Positions 13,274-23,922 of a stretch of DNA of 64,000 nt are shown here, piece after piece. The first letter of the stretch is position 1. Every line of letters starts with the position of its first letter. Origin of the DNA: Sphingomonas sp. Root720 (GTDB lineage: Bacteria > Pseudomonadota > Alphaproteobacteria > Sphingomonadales > Sphingomonadaceae). Location: contig NZ_LMID01000012.1 of NCBI RefSeq assembly GCF_001428605.1, positions 310,001 to 374,000 of the forward strand. Direction: 5' to 3'. The position numbers were made by a program, and so were the translations under genes. The notes below the pieces were generated by a model that ran no database searches, was not told the origin of the DNA, and saw only the letters and a list, made by a program, of their open reading frames with translations.

Positions 13274-13923
13274 AATGTCGCGACCCGTTGAAGGAAGGCG
13301 GCGATCTTGTCCACAGCCTTGATGCCCGGCGCGCTCTCGACCCCCGACGAGGTGTCGACCAGCCGTGCGCCGGTGCGGCTCGCGGCATCGGCGACATTGC
13401 CGAGGTCGATCCCGCCCGACAGCGCCCAGCGCTGCGGATGGCGGAAGCCGTCGAGCAGGGTCCAGTCGAAGCGCAGCCCCATGCCGCCGGGCAGCGTGCC
13501 CTCGGGCGTCTTGGCGTCGTAGAGGATCAGGTCGGCGACCGGATGATAGTGGACGGCGGCATCGAGATCGGCGCGGGTGCGGACCGAGATCGCCTTCCAG
13601 ACGCCGACGCCGGGATGGCGGGCGCGCAACGCGGCGAGCCGCTCGGGCGGCTCCTTGCCGTGGAGCTGGATCGTGTCGATCCCGCCGATGCGGATCGCCT
13701 GGTCGATCACCGCCTCGTCGGCGTCGACGAACACGCCGACCCGGCCGACATGGCGGGGCAGCCGCATCGTCAGCGACGCGGCCTTTTCGAAGGGGACATG
13801 GCGGGGACTTTCCGGGAAGAAGACGAAGCCGGCATGGCTGGCGCCATGGCTCACGGCGGCATCCACCGTCTCCGGCGTCGAAAGCCCACAGATCTTGGCG
13901 GTCACGCGCTGCATGGCGCGCAT
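13270..13923 (-). CDS. trpF: phosphoribosylanthranilate isomerase
   Basis: Isomerises N-(5-phosphoribosyl)anthranilate in tryptophan synthesis. The family signature KICGLSTPE with the catalytic Cys is near the N terminus, followed by [12 protein letters not shown] and the phosphate-binding [10 protein letters not shown], with DTSSGVES near the end carrying the conserved Asp/Ser residues. The ATG at 13923 is chosen because GGAG lies five bases upstream; an earlier in-frame ATG at 13989 would add 22 residues without family support. It gives 217 residues, the usual size, and is the first gene of the operon. Confidence 0.94.
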
Positions 13924-14011
13924 GTCGGCTCCGCGGCGCCCCGCGTCAACCTTGGTGAAGGAGGACGGTCCGGCCGGCCCCTTCGCCATTCCCGCCGAAG
14001 GGTCGCTCGGA

Positions 14012-15037
14012 TCAGTCCTCGCTCAGCTCGCTTTCGATGCAGCCGAGCCAGCCGAGGCCGCGATAGGTCTCGTAGCCGGGGGTCAGCGCGAAGGCGACGA
14101 GCTTGCCGTCCTGGCTGTAATAGCCGCTCTCGCGCCCCTCGGTCTGGAGCGGATAATGGTCGGTGCAGATACCCTGCCCGTCCGACGCGGCGATGATGCG
14201 GTGGGTCGCGTCGAGCAGCATCAGCCGCGAGGTCGCGCGCTCGGCGGGCGACAGCCCGATGCCGTCGAGGATCGCCGCCGCCTGCGGTGCCCAGTCGAAG
14301 AAGATGCCGAGCGCGCCGACCGTGGTGCCGCGGGTGTGGCCGCCGGCCCGCACCGCGGTCGAATAGGTCGCGACCTGGGCATGGCCCAGGGTCGGGTTGG
14401 TCGAGATGTCGCACACCCGGAACTCGTCGCCGCTCTGGGTGCCCATCGCGGCGCGGAACCAGTCCTCGTGCGAGACGTCCTGGCCGATCGCGTCGGGATA
14501 GCGGTCGGGACGGCCGGTCGCGACCACGCGGCCGCTCCGGTCGGCGACCCAGAGATCGAGATAGACCGTGTAGGAGCGCAGGATCGTCGCCAGCCGCTCG
14601 GTCGCGAGCGCGACGGTGGCGCCGGTCTGGTCCTCGAGCACCTGCGTCACCGAGCTGTCGGTCGCCCACCAGCGCACGTCGCACGAGCGCTCATAGAGGT
14701 TGCGGTCGATGATCTCGACCGCGGAGCGGGCGAGATCGGTATGACGGGTGCCCTTGAAGTCGACGAGCATCTGGCTGCCGGCGGTGCGCAGCGAGGCGAT
14801 GTTGGAGGCGATCGCCGATCGCAGCTCGCCGCCGATCCCCGAAATCGCGTTGGCGAGCGCGCCGAGCTCCTGCGCGACGACCGAAAAGGCGCGCCCCGCC
14901 TCGCCGGCGCGCGCGGCCTCCAGCCGGGCGTTGATCGCCAGCATGCCGGTCTGCTTCATCACCCGGTCGATGCGATCGACCTTTTCTTCCGTGACGCGCG
15001 AGACCTCATAGGCCAGGCGCAATATGTCGTCCTGCAT
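14012..15037 (-). CDS. soluble MCP-hairpin / Cache-like sensor protein
   Basis: A 341-residue protein without signal peptide or membrane helix. Residues about 30-65 contain NARLEAARAGEAGRAFSVVA (residues 36-55), a close match to the conserved tip of the methyl-accepting chemotaxis signalling hairpin that contacts CheA/CheW. From about residue 110 onward it reads like a Cache/PAS-like ligand domain (YLDLWVADRSGRVVATGRPD, then GALGIFFDWAPQAAAIL). In ordinary chemoreceptors the sensor is N-terminal and the long hairpin C-terminal; here the order is reversed and the hairpin is cut to its tip. No che gene is nearby. Function unknown. Confidence 0.75.
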   Translation of the reverse strand: MQDDILRLAYEVSRVTEEKVDRIDRVMKQTGMLAINARLEAARAGEAGRAFSVVAQELGALANAISGIGGELRSAIASNIASLRTAGSQMLVDFKGTRHTDLARSAVEIIDRNLYERSCDVRWWATDSSVTQVLEDQTGATVALATERLATILRSYTVYLDLWVADRSGRVVATGRPDRYPDAIGQDVSHEDWFRAAMGTQSGDEFRVCDISTNPTLGHAQVATYSTAVRAGGHTRGTTVGALGIFFDWAPQAAAILDGIGLSPAERATSRLMLLDATHRIIAASDGQGICTDHYPLQTEGRESGYYSQDGKLVAFALTPGYETYRGLGWLGCIESELSED

Positions 15038-15209
15038 GCGGGGTCCCCCGATTCGACCTCGTTTGCGGCACCCTCGGCATCATGCTGATGGCATTCGGAT
15101 GCTCTTTCGAGGCAAGATGTGGAGGGAAATGGTGAATAATCGGTAACCACAATCCGCGAATTCGACCAAAATCCGCCATTCGCTGCATTGCACTATGGAG
15201 AATCGACCG

Positions 15210-16712
15210 ATGACGGAGGCCAAAGCCGCCTGGAGCGCTATCCGCGAAACCCCGGCGACCAGCCTGACCGAGCTGTTCACCGCCGAGCCCGACCGGCTCT
15301 CCCGCCTCTCGATCGACGAGTCGGGGATGACCTTCGACTTTTCCAAGACCCACCTGTCGTCGGCGTTGATCGAGCGATTCGCGGCGCTGGCCGAGGCGAG
15401 CGATTTCGCCGGGCGGCGCGACGCGCTGTTTGCCGGGGCGATCGTCAACGTCACCGAGGGCCGTGCCGCCGAACATCCCGCCGAGCGCGGACAGGGCGCC
15501 CCCGACAGCGTCGCCCGCGCGCGCGGCTTCCACGCCCGGATGCGCGGCATGATCGACGCGATCGAGGCCGAGGCGTTCGGGCCGATCCGCCACATCCTCC
15601 ATGTCGGCATCGGCGGATCGGCGCTGGGGCCGGACCTGCTGGTCGACGCGCTGGGCCGCGATTCGGGCCGCTACGAGGTTGCGGTGGTCTCCAATGTCGA
15701 CGGCGCCGCGCTCGACGAGGTGTTCCGCCGCTTCGATCCGCAGGCGACCCTGCTGGTCGTCGCATCGAAGACCTTCACCACCACCGAGACGATGCTCAAC
15801 GCGCGCAGCGTCCTGGCCTGGATGGAGGAGGACAATGTCGAGGACCCCTATTCGCGCGTGATCGCGCTGACCGCCTCGCCCGACAAGGCGGTCGAATGGG
15901 GCGTCGACGAGACCCGCATCCTGCCCTTTTCCGAAAGCGTCGGCGGTCGGTATTCGCTGTGGTCGTCGATCGGCTTCCCGGCCGCGCTCGCGCTCGGCTG
16001 GGACGCGTTCGAGGATCTGCTCGAGGGCGCGGCCGCGATGGACCGCCACTTCCGCCTCGCCCCGCCGGCGGCGAACGTCCCGCTGCTGGCGGCCTTCGTC
16101 GACCAATATTATTCGCTGGTGCGCGGCGCCGAGACCCGCGCCGTCTTCGCCTATGACGAACGGCTGCGGCTGCTGCCCTCCTATCTCCAGCAGCTCGAGA
16201 TGGAATCGAACGGCAAGAGCGTGAAGGCCGACGGGTCGCCGGTCGACGGCCCGACCGCCGCGATCACCTGGGGCGGGGTCGGCACCGACGCGCAGCACGC
16301 GGTGTTCCAGCTGCTCCACCAGGGCACGCGGCTGGTGCCGGTCGAGTTCGTGGCGGCGATCGAGCCCGACCACCTGCTCGACGAGGCGCACCACCGCACC
16401 CTGCTGGTCAACTGCTTCGCGCAGGGCGCCGCGCTGATGGCGGGGCGCGACAACGACGATCCCGCGCGCGCCTATGCGGGCGACCGGCCGTCGACGACGA
16501 TCCTGCTCGACCGGGTCGATGCCTCGCGGCTCGGCGCGCTGCTCGCCTTCTACGAGCACCGCACCTTCGCTAATGCGGTGCTGATGGGGATCAACCCGTT
16601 CGACCAGTTCGGCGTCGAGCTGGGCAAGGAGATCGCCAGGTCGATCGAGAGCGAGGGCACCGACCGCTTCGATCCCTCGACCCGCGCCCTGATCGCGCGA
16701 GCCTTGGGCTAA
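15210..16712 (+). CDS. pgi: glucose-6-phosphate isomerase
   Basis: Interconverts glucose 6-phosphate and fructose 6-phosphate. The 500-residue protein contains the sugar-phosphate segments HVGIGGSALGPDLL, SKTFTTTETMLNA, GGRYSLWSSIGFPAAL and the C-terminal GVELGKEIA. The ATG at 15210 is preferred to the one at 15195 because GGAGA sits 8-9 bases before it. The gene stands alone, divergent from the MCP/Cache-like gene. Confidence 0.96.
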   Translation: MTEAKAAWSAIRETPATSLTELFTAEPDRLSRLSIDESGMTFDFSKTHLSSALIERFAALAEASDFAGRRDALFAGAIVNVTEGRAAEHPAERGQGAPDSVARARGFHARMRGMIDAIEAEAFGPIRHILHVGIGGSALGPDLLVDALGRDSGRYEVAVVSNVDGAALDEVFRRFDPQATLLVVASKTFTTTETMLNARSVLAWMEEDNVEDPYSRVIALTASPDKAVEWGVDETRILPFSESVGGRYSLWSSIGFPAALALGWDAFEDLLEGAAAMDRHFRLAPPAANVPLLAAFVDQYYSLVRGAETRAVFAYDERLRLLPSYLQQLEMESNGKSVKADGSPVDGPTAAITWGGVGTDAQHAVFQLLHQGTRLVPVEFVAAIEPDHLLDEAHHRTLLVNCFAQGAALMAGRDNDDPARAYAGDRPSTTILLDRVDASRLGALLAFYEHRTFANAVLMGINPFDQFGVELGKEIARSIESEGTDRFDPSTRALIARALG

Positions 16713-16842
16713 GCCCATCCGGTACCTGCGGGGAAGGATGTGACTCCACGTCCGGTCGATCACTCTCATCGGCAGGATCGGTTTGCGCCCGCGGTCCACA
16801 GTCGCCATATCGGCCGCACATTATCCGGAGGATGGAAGGCCG

Positions 16843-18189
16843 ATGGCCGAGTTCGACTATGATCTGTTCGTGATCGGTGCGGGATCGGGCGGGGTGCGCG
16901 CGTCGCGCGTCGCCGCCGCCTATGGCGCGAAGGTCGCCGTGGCCGAGGAACATCGCATCGGCGGCACCTGCGTGATCCGCGGCTGCGTGCCCAAGAAGAT
17001 GCTGGTCTACGGATCGCACTTCGCCGAGGACCTGCACGACGCGGCCCGCTACGGCTGGACGCTGGGCGAGACCAGCTTCGACTGGAAGGTGCTGCGCGAC
17101 AACGTCAACGCCGACGTCGACCGGATCGAAGGGCTCTATACGAACACGCTCGACAACAACAAGGTCGAGATCTTCCACGAGCGCGCGACCATTTCCGGCA
17201 CGCATGAGGTGACCTTGGCCAGCGGCCGCAAGGTCACCGCCAGATATATCCTGATCGCGACCGGTGCCTGGCCGGTGGTGCCCGACGTCCCCGGCGCGGA
17301 GCTCGGCATCACGTCGAACGAGGTCTTCTACATCGACGACTTGCCCAAGCGGGTGGTGATCGCCGGCGCCGGCTACATCGCCAACGAGTTCGCCGGCATC
17401 TTCCATGCGCTCGGCAGCAAGGTCACCGTCGCCAACCGCTCGGACCAGATATTGCGCGGCTATGACGAGCAGATCCGCGACCGGCTGTTCCAGATCTCGA
17501 CCCAGAAGGGGATCGAATTCGTCTTCAACGCCAGCTTCGAGAAGATCGAGAAGCAGGAGGACGGATCGCTCTGCGTCCAATTCAAGGACCATGAGAGGTG
17601 CGACACCGATCTGCTGCTCTACGCGATCGGCCGCCGTCCGAAGACCGATGGCCTCGGCCTCGAGGCGGTCGGCGTCACGATGAACGACAAGGGCGCGATC
17701 GTCGTCGACGAGGACAACCGCTCCTCGGTGCCGTCGATCTACGCGGTCGGCGACGTCACCGACCGGGTCCAGCTCACCCCGGTCGCGATCCGCGAGGGAC
17801 AGGCCTTCGCCGACACGGTGTTCGGCGACAAGCCCCACCGGGTCGACTATGGCGCGATTCCCAACGCGGTGTTCAGCAACCCGCCGATGGCCGGCGTGGG
17901 CCTGACCGAGCTGCAGGCGCGCGAGCAGTTCGGCACGCCGAAGATCTTCACTTCGGACTTCCGGCCGATGCGCAACGTGCTGGCGGGACGCAACGAGCGC
18001 TCGCTCTACAAGCTGGTCGTCCATCCCGACACCGATGTCGTGCTCGGCATCCACATGATCAGTCCCGACGCGCCGGAAATCCTGCAGGCCGCCGCGATCG
18101 CGGTGAAGGCGGGGCTCACCAAGGCGCAGTTCGACCAGACGGTGGCGCTCCATCCGTCGATGGCCGAGGAACTGGTGCTGATGAAATGA
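16843..18189 (+). CDS. gor: glutathione-disulfide reductase
   Basis: FAD enzyme reducing glutathione disulfide with NADPH, keeping cytosolic thiols reduced. The 448-residue protein has the FAD-binding GAGSGGVRASR, the redox-active pair C43/C48 in GGTCVIRGCVPKK, the NADPH-binding GAGYIANEFAG with NRSDQILRGYD, and the C-terminal catalytic HPSMAEE. The ATG at 16843 follows GGAAGG closely and begins just before the FAD motif. It fits with the GST at the left end of the window. Confidence 0.94.
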   Translation: MAEFDYDLFVIGAGSGGVRASRVAAAYGAKVAVAEEHRIGGTCVIRGCVPKKMLVYGSHFAEDLHDAARYGWTLGETSFDWKVLRDNVNADVDRIEGLYTNTLDNNKVEIFHERATISGTHEVTLASGRKVTARYILIATGAWPVVPDVPGAELGITSNEVFYIDDLPKRVVIAGAGYIANEFAGIFHALGSKVTVANRSDQILRGYDEQIRDRLFQISTQKGIEFVFNASFEKIEKQEDGSLCVQFKDHERCDTDLLLYAIGRRPKTDGLGLEAVGVTMNDKGAIVVDEDNRSSVPSIYAVGDVTDRVQLTPVAIREGQAFADTVFGDKPHRVDYGAIPNAVFSNPPMAGVGLTELQAREQFGTPKIFTSDFRPMRNVLAGRNERSLYKLVVHPDTDVVLGIHMISPDAPEILQAAAIAVKAGLTKAQFDQTVALHPSMAEELVLMK

Positions 18190-18252
18190 CCGGCCGGGCG
18201 GCCCGACCGGCCTATCGACCCCTTGACCTCGCGGCCTCGCGCGCCCATCTGC

Positions 18253-18279
18253 CCAATCGGATCGAATCCGTCCGATTGG
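18253..18279. promoter_or_regulatory. 27-bp perfect inverted repeat, candidate suf operator
   Basis: CCAATCGGA (18253-18261) and TCCGATTGG (18271-18279) form a perfect 9-bp inverted repeat around a 9-bp spacer, ending 13 bases before the ATG of the Rrf2 regulator. A TTGACC at 18223-18228 could be a -35 element. Position and symmetry suggest autoregulation of the suf operon by its own Rrf2 protein. Confidence 0.6.
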
Positions 18280-18292
18280 AAACCAAACCGCG

Positions 18293-18711
18293 ATGCGCCT
18301 CTCCAGCCTAGCCGATTATGCGGTCGTGATGCTCTCCGCCGCCGCGCGCCATGCGCCGGGCGAGCGGTTGAGCGCGACCCTGCTCGCCGACGAGACCGGC
18401 GTGCCGCTGCCGACCGCGCAGAAGCTGATGGGCCGGCTGGCCCAGGCCGGGCTGCTCGCCTCGGCGCGCGGCACCGGCGGCGGATTTCGCCTGTCGCGCG
18501 ACGCCGGCGCGATCAGCCTCGCCGACATCGTCGAGGCGGTCGAGGGGCCGATCGCGATGACCGCCTGCGTCGACGACCAGCGCCATGACTGCGGGCTCGA
18601 AGGCGCCTGCCGGGTCAAGCCGCACTGGGGCGTCGTCAACACCACCATCCGGGGGGCGCTTGACGGCGTCAGCCTCGCAACGCTGTCGGGCGCGTCCAGG
18701 GGAGTGCCGGC

Positions 18712-18715
<4 letters not shown>
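18293..18715 (+). CDS. Rrf2-family regulator of the SUF operon
   Basis: A 140-residue winged-helix regulator related to IscR and to the SUF-associated Rrf2 proteins. The N terminus [18 protein letters not shown] and the [17 protein letters not shown] wing are typical. Three cysteines in [17 protein letters not shown] (residues about 87-103) match the position where IscR-type proteins bind an Fe-S cluster. It is first in the operon and overlaps sufB by four bases. It probably senses Fe-S status and represses or activates the suf genes through the palindrome just upstream; that is inference from family and position. Confidence 0.9.
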
Positions 18716-20208
<1,493 letters not shown>

Positions 20209-20218
20209 TATTCTTTTC

Positions 20219-20313
20219 CGTCATCCCAGCGAAGGCTGGAACCCATGTCTGTCATCTCGCCAGGTGCCGTTCGTGGATAGAGACATGGACCCCAGCCTGC
20301 GCTGGGGTGACGA
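20219..20313. repeat. full-length REP-like element inside the suf operon
   Basis: Two inward-facing arms, CGTCATCCCAGCGAAGGCTG at 20219 and CCCAGCCTGCGCTGGGGTGA ending near 20310, enclose a variable centre. The same arms recur at 40.3, 42.6 and 55.7 kb. It separates sufB from sufC. Confidence 0.8.
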
Positions 20314-20324
20314 CAGGATTCAAG

Positions 20325-21068
20325 ATGCTCAAGATTGAAAACCTCCACGCCGAAATCGACGGCAAGGCGATTCTCAAGGGACTGTCGCTGACGATCGATC
20401 CGGGCGAGATCCATGCGATCATGGGGCCGAACGGTGCGGGCAAGTCGACGCTCTCCTATGTCCTCGCCGGCCGGCCCGGCTATGAAGTGACCGAAGGCAG
20501 CGTGACCTTCGAGGGCGAGGACCTGCTCGACAAGGCGCCGCACGAACGCGCCGCCGCCGGCCTTTTCCTCGGTTTCCAATATCCGGTCGAGATCCCCGGG
20601 GTTTCGAACGTCCAGTTCCTGCGCGAGGCGCTCAACGCGCAGCGGCGGCTGCGGGGTGAGGAGCCGCTGTCGGGCGGCGACTTCCTGAAGCGCGCCAAGG
20701 CGCAGGCCGATGCGCTGGGGCTGAGCATGGACATGCTCAAGCGCCCGGTGAACGTCGGCTTCTCGGGTGGCGAGAAGAAGCGCAACGAGATGGTGCAGAT
20801 GGGGATCATCGACCCAAGGCTCGCCATCCTCGACGAGACCGACAGCGGCCTCGACATCGACGCGCTGCGCACCGTCGGGCACGGCATCAACACGATCATG
20901 CGCAAGCCCGACCGGGCGGTGCTGCTGATCACCCATTACCAGCGACTGCTCGACTATGTGAAACCCGACTTCGTCCACGTCCTCGCGGCGGGCCGCATCG
21001 TTCGCACCGGCGGCGCCGAGCTGGCGCACGAGCTCGAGCGCGAGGGATATGGGGCGATCGCGGCGTGA
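20325..21068 (+). CDS. sufC: Fe-S assembly ATPase SufC
   Basis: ABC-type ATPase that drives SufBCD. The 247-residue protein has Walker A GPNGAGKST near residue 37, the SufC signature FSGGEKKRNE, Walker B LAILDETDSGLD and the H-loop ITHYQRLLDY. The ATG at 20325, after AGGA, is preferred to an in-frame GTG at 20307 that lies inside the repeat element. It overlaps sufD by four bases. Confidence 0.97.
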   Translation: MLKIENLHAEIDGKAILKGLSLTIDPGEIHAIMGPNGAGKSTLSYVLAGRPGYEVTEGSVTFEGEDLLDKAPHERAAAGLFLGFQYPVEIPGVSNVQFLREALNAQRRLRGEEPLSGGDFLKRAKAQADALGLSMDMLKRPVNVGFSGGEKKRNEMVQMGIIDPRLAILDETDSGLDIDALRTVGHGINTIMRKPDRAVLLITHYQRLLDYVKPDFVHVLAAGRIVRTGGAELAHELEREGYGAIAA

Positions 21069-22159
21069 CCCTCGCCCTCCCCTCGACCCGCCAGGAAGCC
21101 TGGCGCTGGTCCGATCTTTCGGGGCTCGAAGCGCTGTCCGTAGCACCTGCTACAGGGACGACCAGCGGCCTCGATTCGCACTGGATCGGTGCCGATGACT
21201 CGGGCGGCCCCCGCCTGCTGTTCGTCGACGGGACCTTCGAGGACGAGCATAGCCGGCTCGGCCCGGTCGCGGTCGGCCTGACCGAGGCGCGATCCGATCA
21301 CCCGCTCGGCCGCCTCGCCACCGCGCCCGGCTGGACGCTGACCGTCCACAAGGACGGCGCCACCCCGCCCGGCCCGATCGAGATCGTCCATGTCGCCACC
21401 GGCGGCGCCAGCCATGTCCCCGCGCGCATCGTCCTGGCCGAGGACGCGCAGGCGAGCATCGTCGAGACCTATGTCGGCGACGGCTGGGCCAACCGCCTCA
21501 CCACGATCGAGCTCGGCCGCTCGGCACGGCTGATGCGCGCGATCCGGTTGAGCCAGGCGAGCGGCTTCGTGTCGTTGCGCGACGAGGCGACGGTCGGTGC
21601 GGGCGCAAGCCTCGTCACCACGCTCCTCGCCGCGGGGGCGGCGGGCAGCCGGCTCGACGCGATGATCACCCTCGACGGCCCCGGCGCCTTCGCCGAGCAT
21701 GGTGGCGCGCTGCTCGCGCGCGACAGCCAGCGCCACGATGCGGCGGTCGTCGTCCGCCACGCCCGCCCCGAAGGCACCAGCCGCCAGCTGTGGCGCGCGG
21801 TCGCCGACGATCAGGCGATCGCGAGCATGGCGGCGCGGGTCGAGGTGGCGCGCGACGCGCAGAAGACCGACGGCGAGCAATCGCTGCGCGGACTGATGCT
21901 GAAGCGCACCGCTACGATCAACCTCAAGCCCGAGCTCGAGATCTTCGCCGACGACGTGAAGTGCGCGCATGGCGCCACGGTCGGCGAACTCGACGCGCAG
22001 GCGCTGTTCTACATGACCTCGCGCGGCATCACCCCCGATCGCGCCCGGGCGCTGCTGACCCAGGCGTTCATCGCCGACGCGGTCTCGCGGATCGGCGAGG
22101 ACGCCGTCCGCGACGTCTTCCAGGCCGAGGCCGAACGCTGGCTGGGGAAGCACGCATGA
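21065..22159 (+). CDS. sufD: Fe-S cluster assembly protein SufD
   Basis: Partner of SufB in the SufBCD scaffold, needed for iron supply to the nascent cluster. The 364-residue protein begins with a GTG overlapping the sufC stop (GTGA). The C-terminal half holds the conserved SufD/SufB core: LRGLMLKRTATINLKPELEI region, DDVKCAHGATVGELD with its conserved Cys and His, and ALFYMTSRGI. The N-terminal half is variable, as usual in alphaproteobacteria. Confidence 0.95.
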   Translation: MTLALPSTRQEAWRWSDLSGLEALSVAPATGTTSGLDSHWIGADDSGGPRLLFVDGTFEDEHSRLGPVAVGLTEARSDHPLGRLATAPGWTLTVHKDGATPPGPIEIVHVATGGASHVPARIVLAEDAQASIVETYVGDGWANRLTTIELGRSARLMRAIRLSQASGFVSLRDEATVGAGASLVTTLLAAGAAGSRLDAMITLDGPGAFAEHGGALLARDSQRHDAAVVVRHARPEGTSRQLWRAVADDQAIASMAARVEVARDAQKTDGEQSLRGLMLKRTATINLKPELEIFADDVKCAHGATVGELDAQALFYMTSRGITPDRARALLTQAFIADAVSRIGEDAVRDVFQAEAERWLGKHA

Positions 22160-23370
22160 GCGAGGTGATCGACATCGCCGAGGTCAGCCGCCGTGCCGAT
22201 TTCCCGGCGATTCCGGCGGGCTGGCATTATCTCGACACCGCCGCGACCGCGCAGAAGCCGCAGGCGGTGATCGCCGCGATCGCCCAGGCCTATGGCCGCG
22301 ACTATGCGACCGTCCATCGCGGCGTCTATCGCCGCTCGGCCGACATGACGATCGCCTATGAGGCGGCGCGCCAGCGGGTCGCCCGTTTCCTGGGTGCGCG
22401 CACCGCCGACGAGATCGTCTTCGTGCGCGGCGCGACCGAGGCGATCAACCTCGTCGCGCAGACATGGGGCATCGCCAACCTCGAGCCCGGCGACCGCATC
22501 CTGCTGTCGCAGCTCGAGCATCATTCGAACATCGTGCCCTGGCAGCTGATCCAGGATCGCACCGGCATAGCCATCGACGTCTGTCCGCTCACCGCCGACG
22601 GCCGGATCGATCTCGACGCGATGCAGGCGATGCTGACCGAACGCCACAAGCTGGTCGCGCTCGCCCATGTCTCGAACGTGCTCGGATCGATGCTCGACGC
22701 GAAGCGCGCGGCCGAAATGGCGCACCGGGTCGGCGCGAGGATCCTGATCGACGGCTGCCAGGCGGTGCCGCGCATCGCCGTCGACGTGGCCGACATCGGC
22801 TGCGATTTCTACGTCTTCTCGGGCCACAAGCTTTATGGGCCGACCGGCATCGGCGTGCTCTGGGCGAAAGGCGAACTGCTCGACGCGATGCCGCCCTGGC
22901 AGGGCGGCGGATCGATGATCGACAAGGTAAGCTTCGCAGGGACGACCTGGGCGCCGGCGCCGCAGCGCTTCGAGGCGGGGACGCCGAACATCGTCGGCGC
23001 GCTCGGCCTCCACGCCGCGATCGACTATGTCGACGCGATCGGCCTGGCCTTCATCCATGCGCACGAGATGGCGCTGGTGACGAAGGCACGCGCCGCGCTG
23101 TCGGCGATCAACAGCGTGCGGCTGTTCGGGCCCGAGGATTCTGCCGGCATCGTCTCCTTCGCGATCGAGGGGGTGCATCCGCACGACATCGGCACCATAT
23201 TGGACGAGGAAGATGTGGCGATCAGGGCCGGCCATCACTGCGCCCAGCCACTGATGGAGCATCTCGACGTTCCGGCCACCGCGCGGGCGAGCTTCGGCAT
23301 CTACAATGACGATGACGACGTCGCGGCGCTGGCGCGGGGAATCGAACGGGTGACGCGGATTTTCGGATGA
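22156..23370 (+). CDS. sufS: cysteine desulfurase SufS
   Basis: Group II PLP-dependent cysteine desulfurase supplying sulfur to SufBCD. The 404-residue protein has YLDTAATAQKP at the N terminus, HHSNIVPWQ, the PLP lysine K225 in FSGHKLYGPTGIG and the catalytic C362 in RAGHHCAQP, with the short active-site loop of the SufS class. The ATG overlaps the sufD stop and the stop overlaps the next gene. No sufE or sufU was seen in the window. Confidence 0.97.
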   Translation: MSEVIDIAEVSRRADFPAIPAGWHYLDTAATAQKPQAVIAAIAQAYGRDYATVHRGVYRRSADMTIAYEAARQRVARFLGARTADEIVFVRGATEAINLVAQTWGIANLEPGDRILLSQLEHHSNIVPWQLIQDRTGIAIDVCPLTADGRIDLDAMQAMLTERHKLVALAHVSNVLGSMLDAKRAAEMAHRVGARILIDGCQAVPRIAVDVADIGCDFYVFSGHKLYGPTGIGVLWAKGELLDAMPPWQGGGSMIDKVSFAGTTWAPAPQRFEAGTPNIVGALGLHAAIDYVDAIGLAFIHAHEMALVTKARAALSAINSVRLFGPEDSAGIVSFAIEGVHPHDIGTILDEEDVAIRAGHHCAQPLMEHLDVPATARASFGIYNDDDDVAALARGIERVTRIFG

Positions 23371-23864
23371 CGATGGATGATTCGATGAGCGAGACGGGAA
23401 AGATCGTGGTCGAGGAGGTCGACGCCGTGGCGCCGCCGCCCAAGGCGCGGGTCGACATGGCCGACGAGGACAACAACGCCGGTGGGGCGGAGCGCAAGCC
23501 CGACTATCTCGACGGCTTCCTGTCGCAGAAGCCGGCCGAGGCGGGCGCGGGCGAGCCGGGCGGCGATGTCTACGAGGGCGTGATCAGCGCGCTCAAGGAA
23601 ATCTACGATCCCGAGATCCCGGTGAACATCTACGAGCTGGGGCTGATCTACGGAGTCGACGTGACCCCCGACCACCATGTCGTGGTGACGATGACGCTGA
23701 CCACGCCGCACTGCCCGGTCGCCGAGTCGATGCCGGGCGAGGTCGAGCTGAGGGTCGGCGCGGTGCCGGGGGTCGGTTCGGCCGAGGTCAACCTGATCTG
23801 GGATCCGCCCTGGGATCCCGCCAAGATGTCGGACGAAGCGAAGCTAGAATTGGGAATGTTGTAA
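23367..23864 (+). CDS. sufT: SUF-associated MIP18/DUF59 protein (SufT-like)
   Basis: A 165-residue protein whose C-terminal 100 residues form a MIP18/DUF59 domain (ALKEIYDPEIPVNIYELGLI, then MTLTTPHCPVAESMPGEVE with the conserved Cys). Such proteins assist Fe-S cluster assembly or delivery. The N-terminal 65 residues are low-complexity and acidic and look disordered. Position, with four-base overlap after sufS, supports a role in the SUF pathway. The exact biochemical function of the family is unsettled. Confidence 0.88.
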   Translation: MTMDDSMSETGKIVVEEVDAVAPPPKARVDMADEDNNAGGAERKPDYLDGFLSQKPAEAGAGEPGGDVYEGVISALKEIYDPEIPVNIYELGLIYGVDVTPDHHVVVTMTLTTPHCPVAESMPGEVELRVGAVPGVGSAEVNLIWDPPWDPAKMSDEAKLELGML

Positions 23865-23922
23865 GGATGAAAGCCTACCCCACATCGTTCGTGCGGGGAT
23901 GGCAGGTCTGGAGTTTGAGCCG

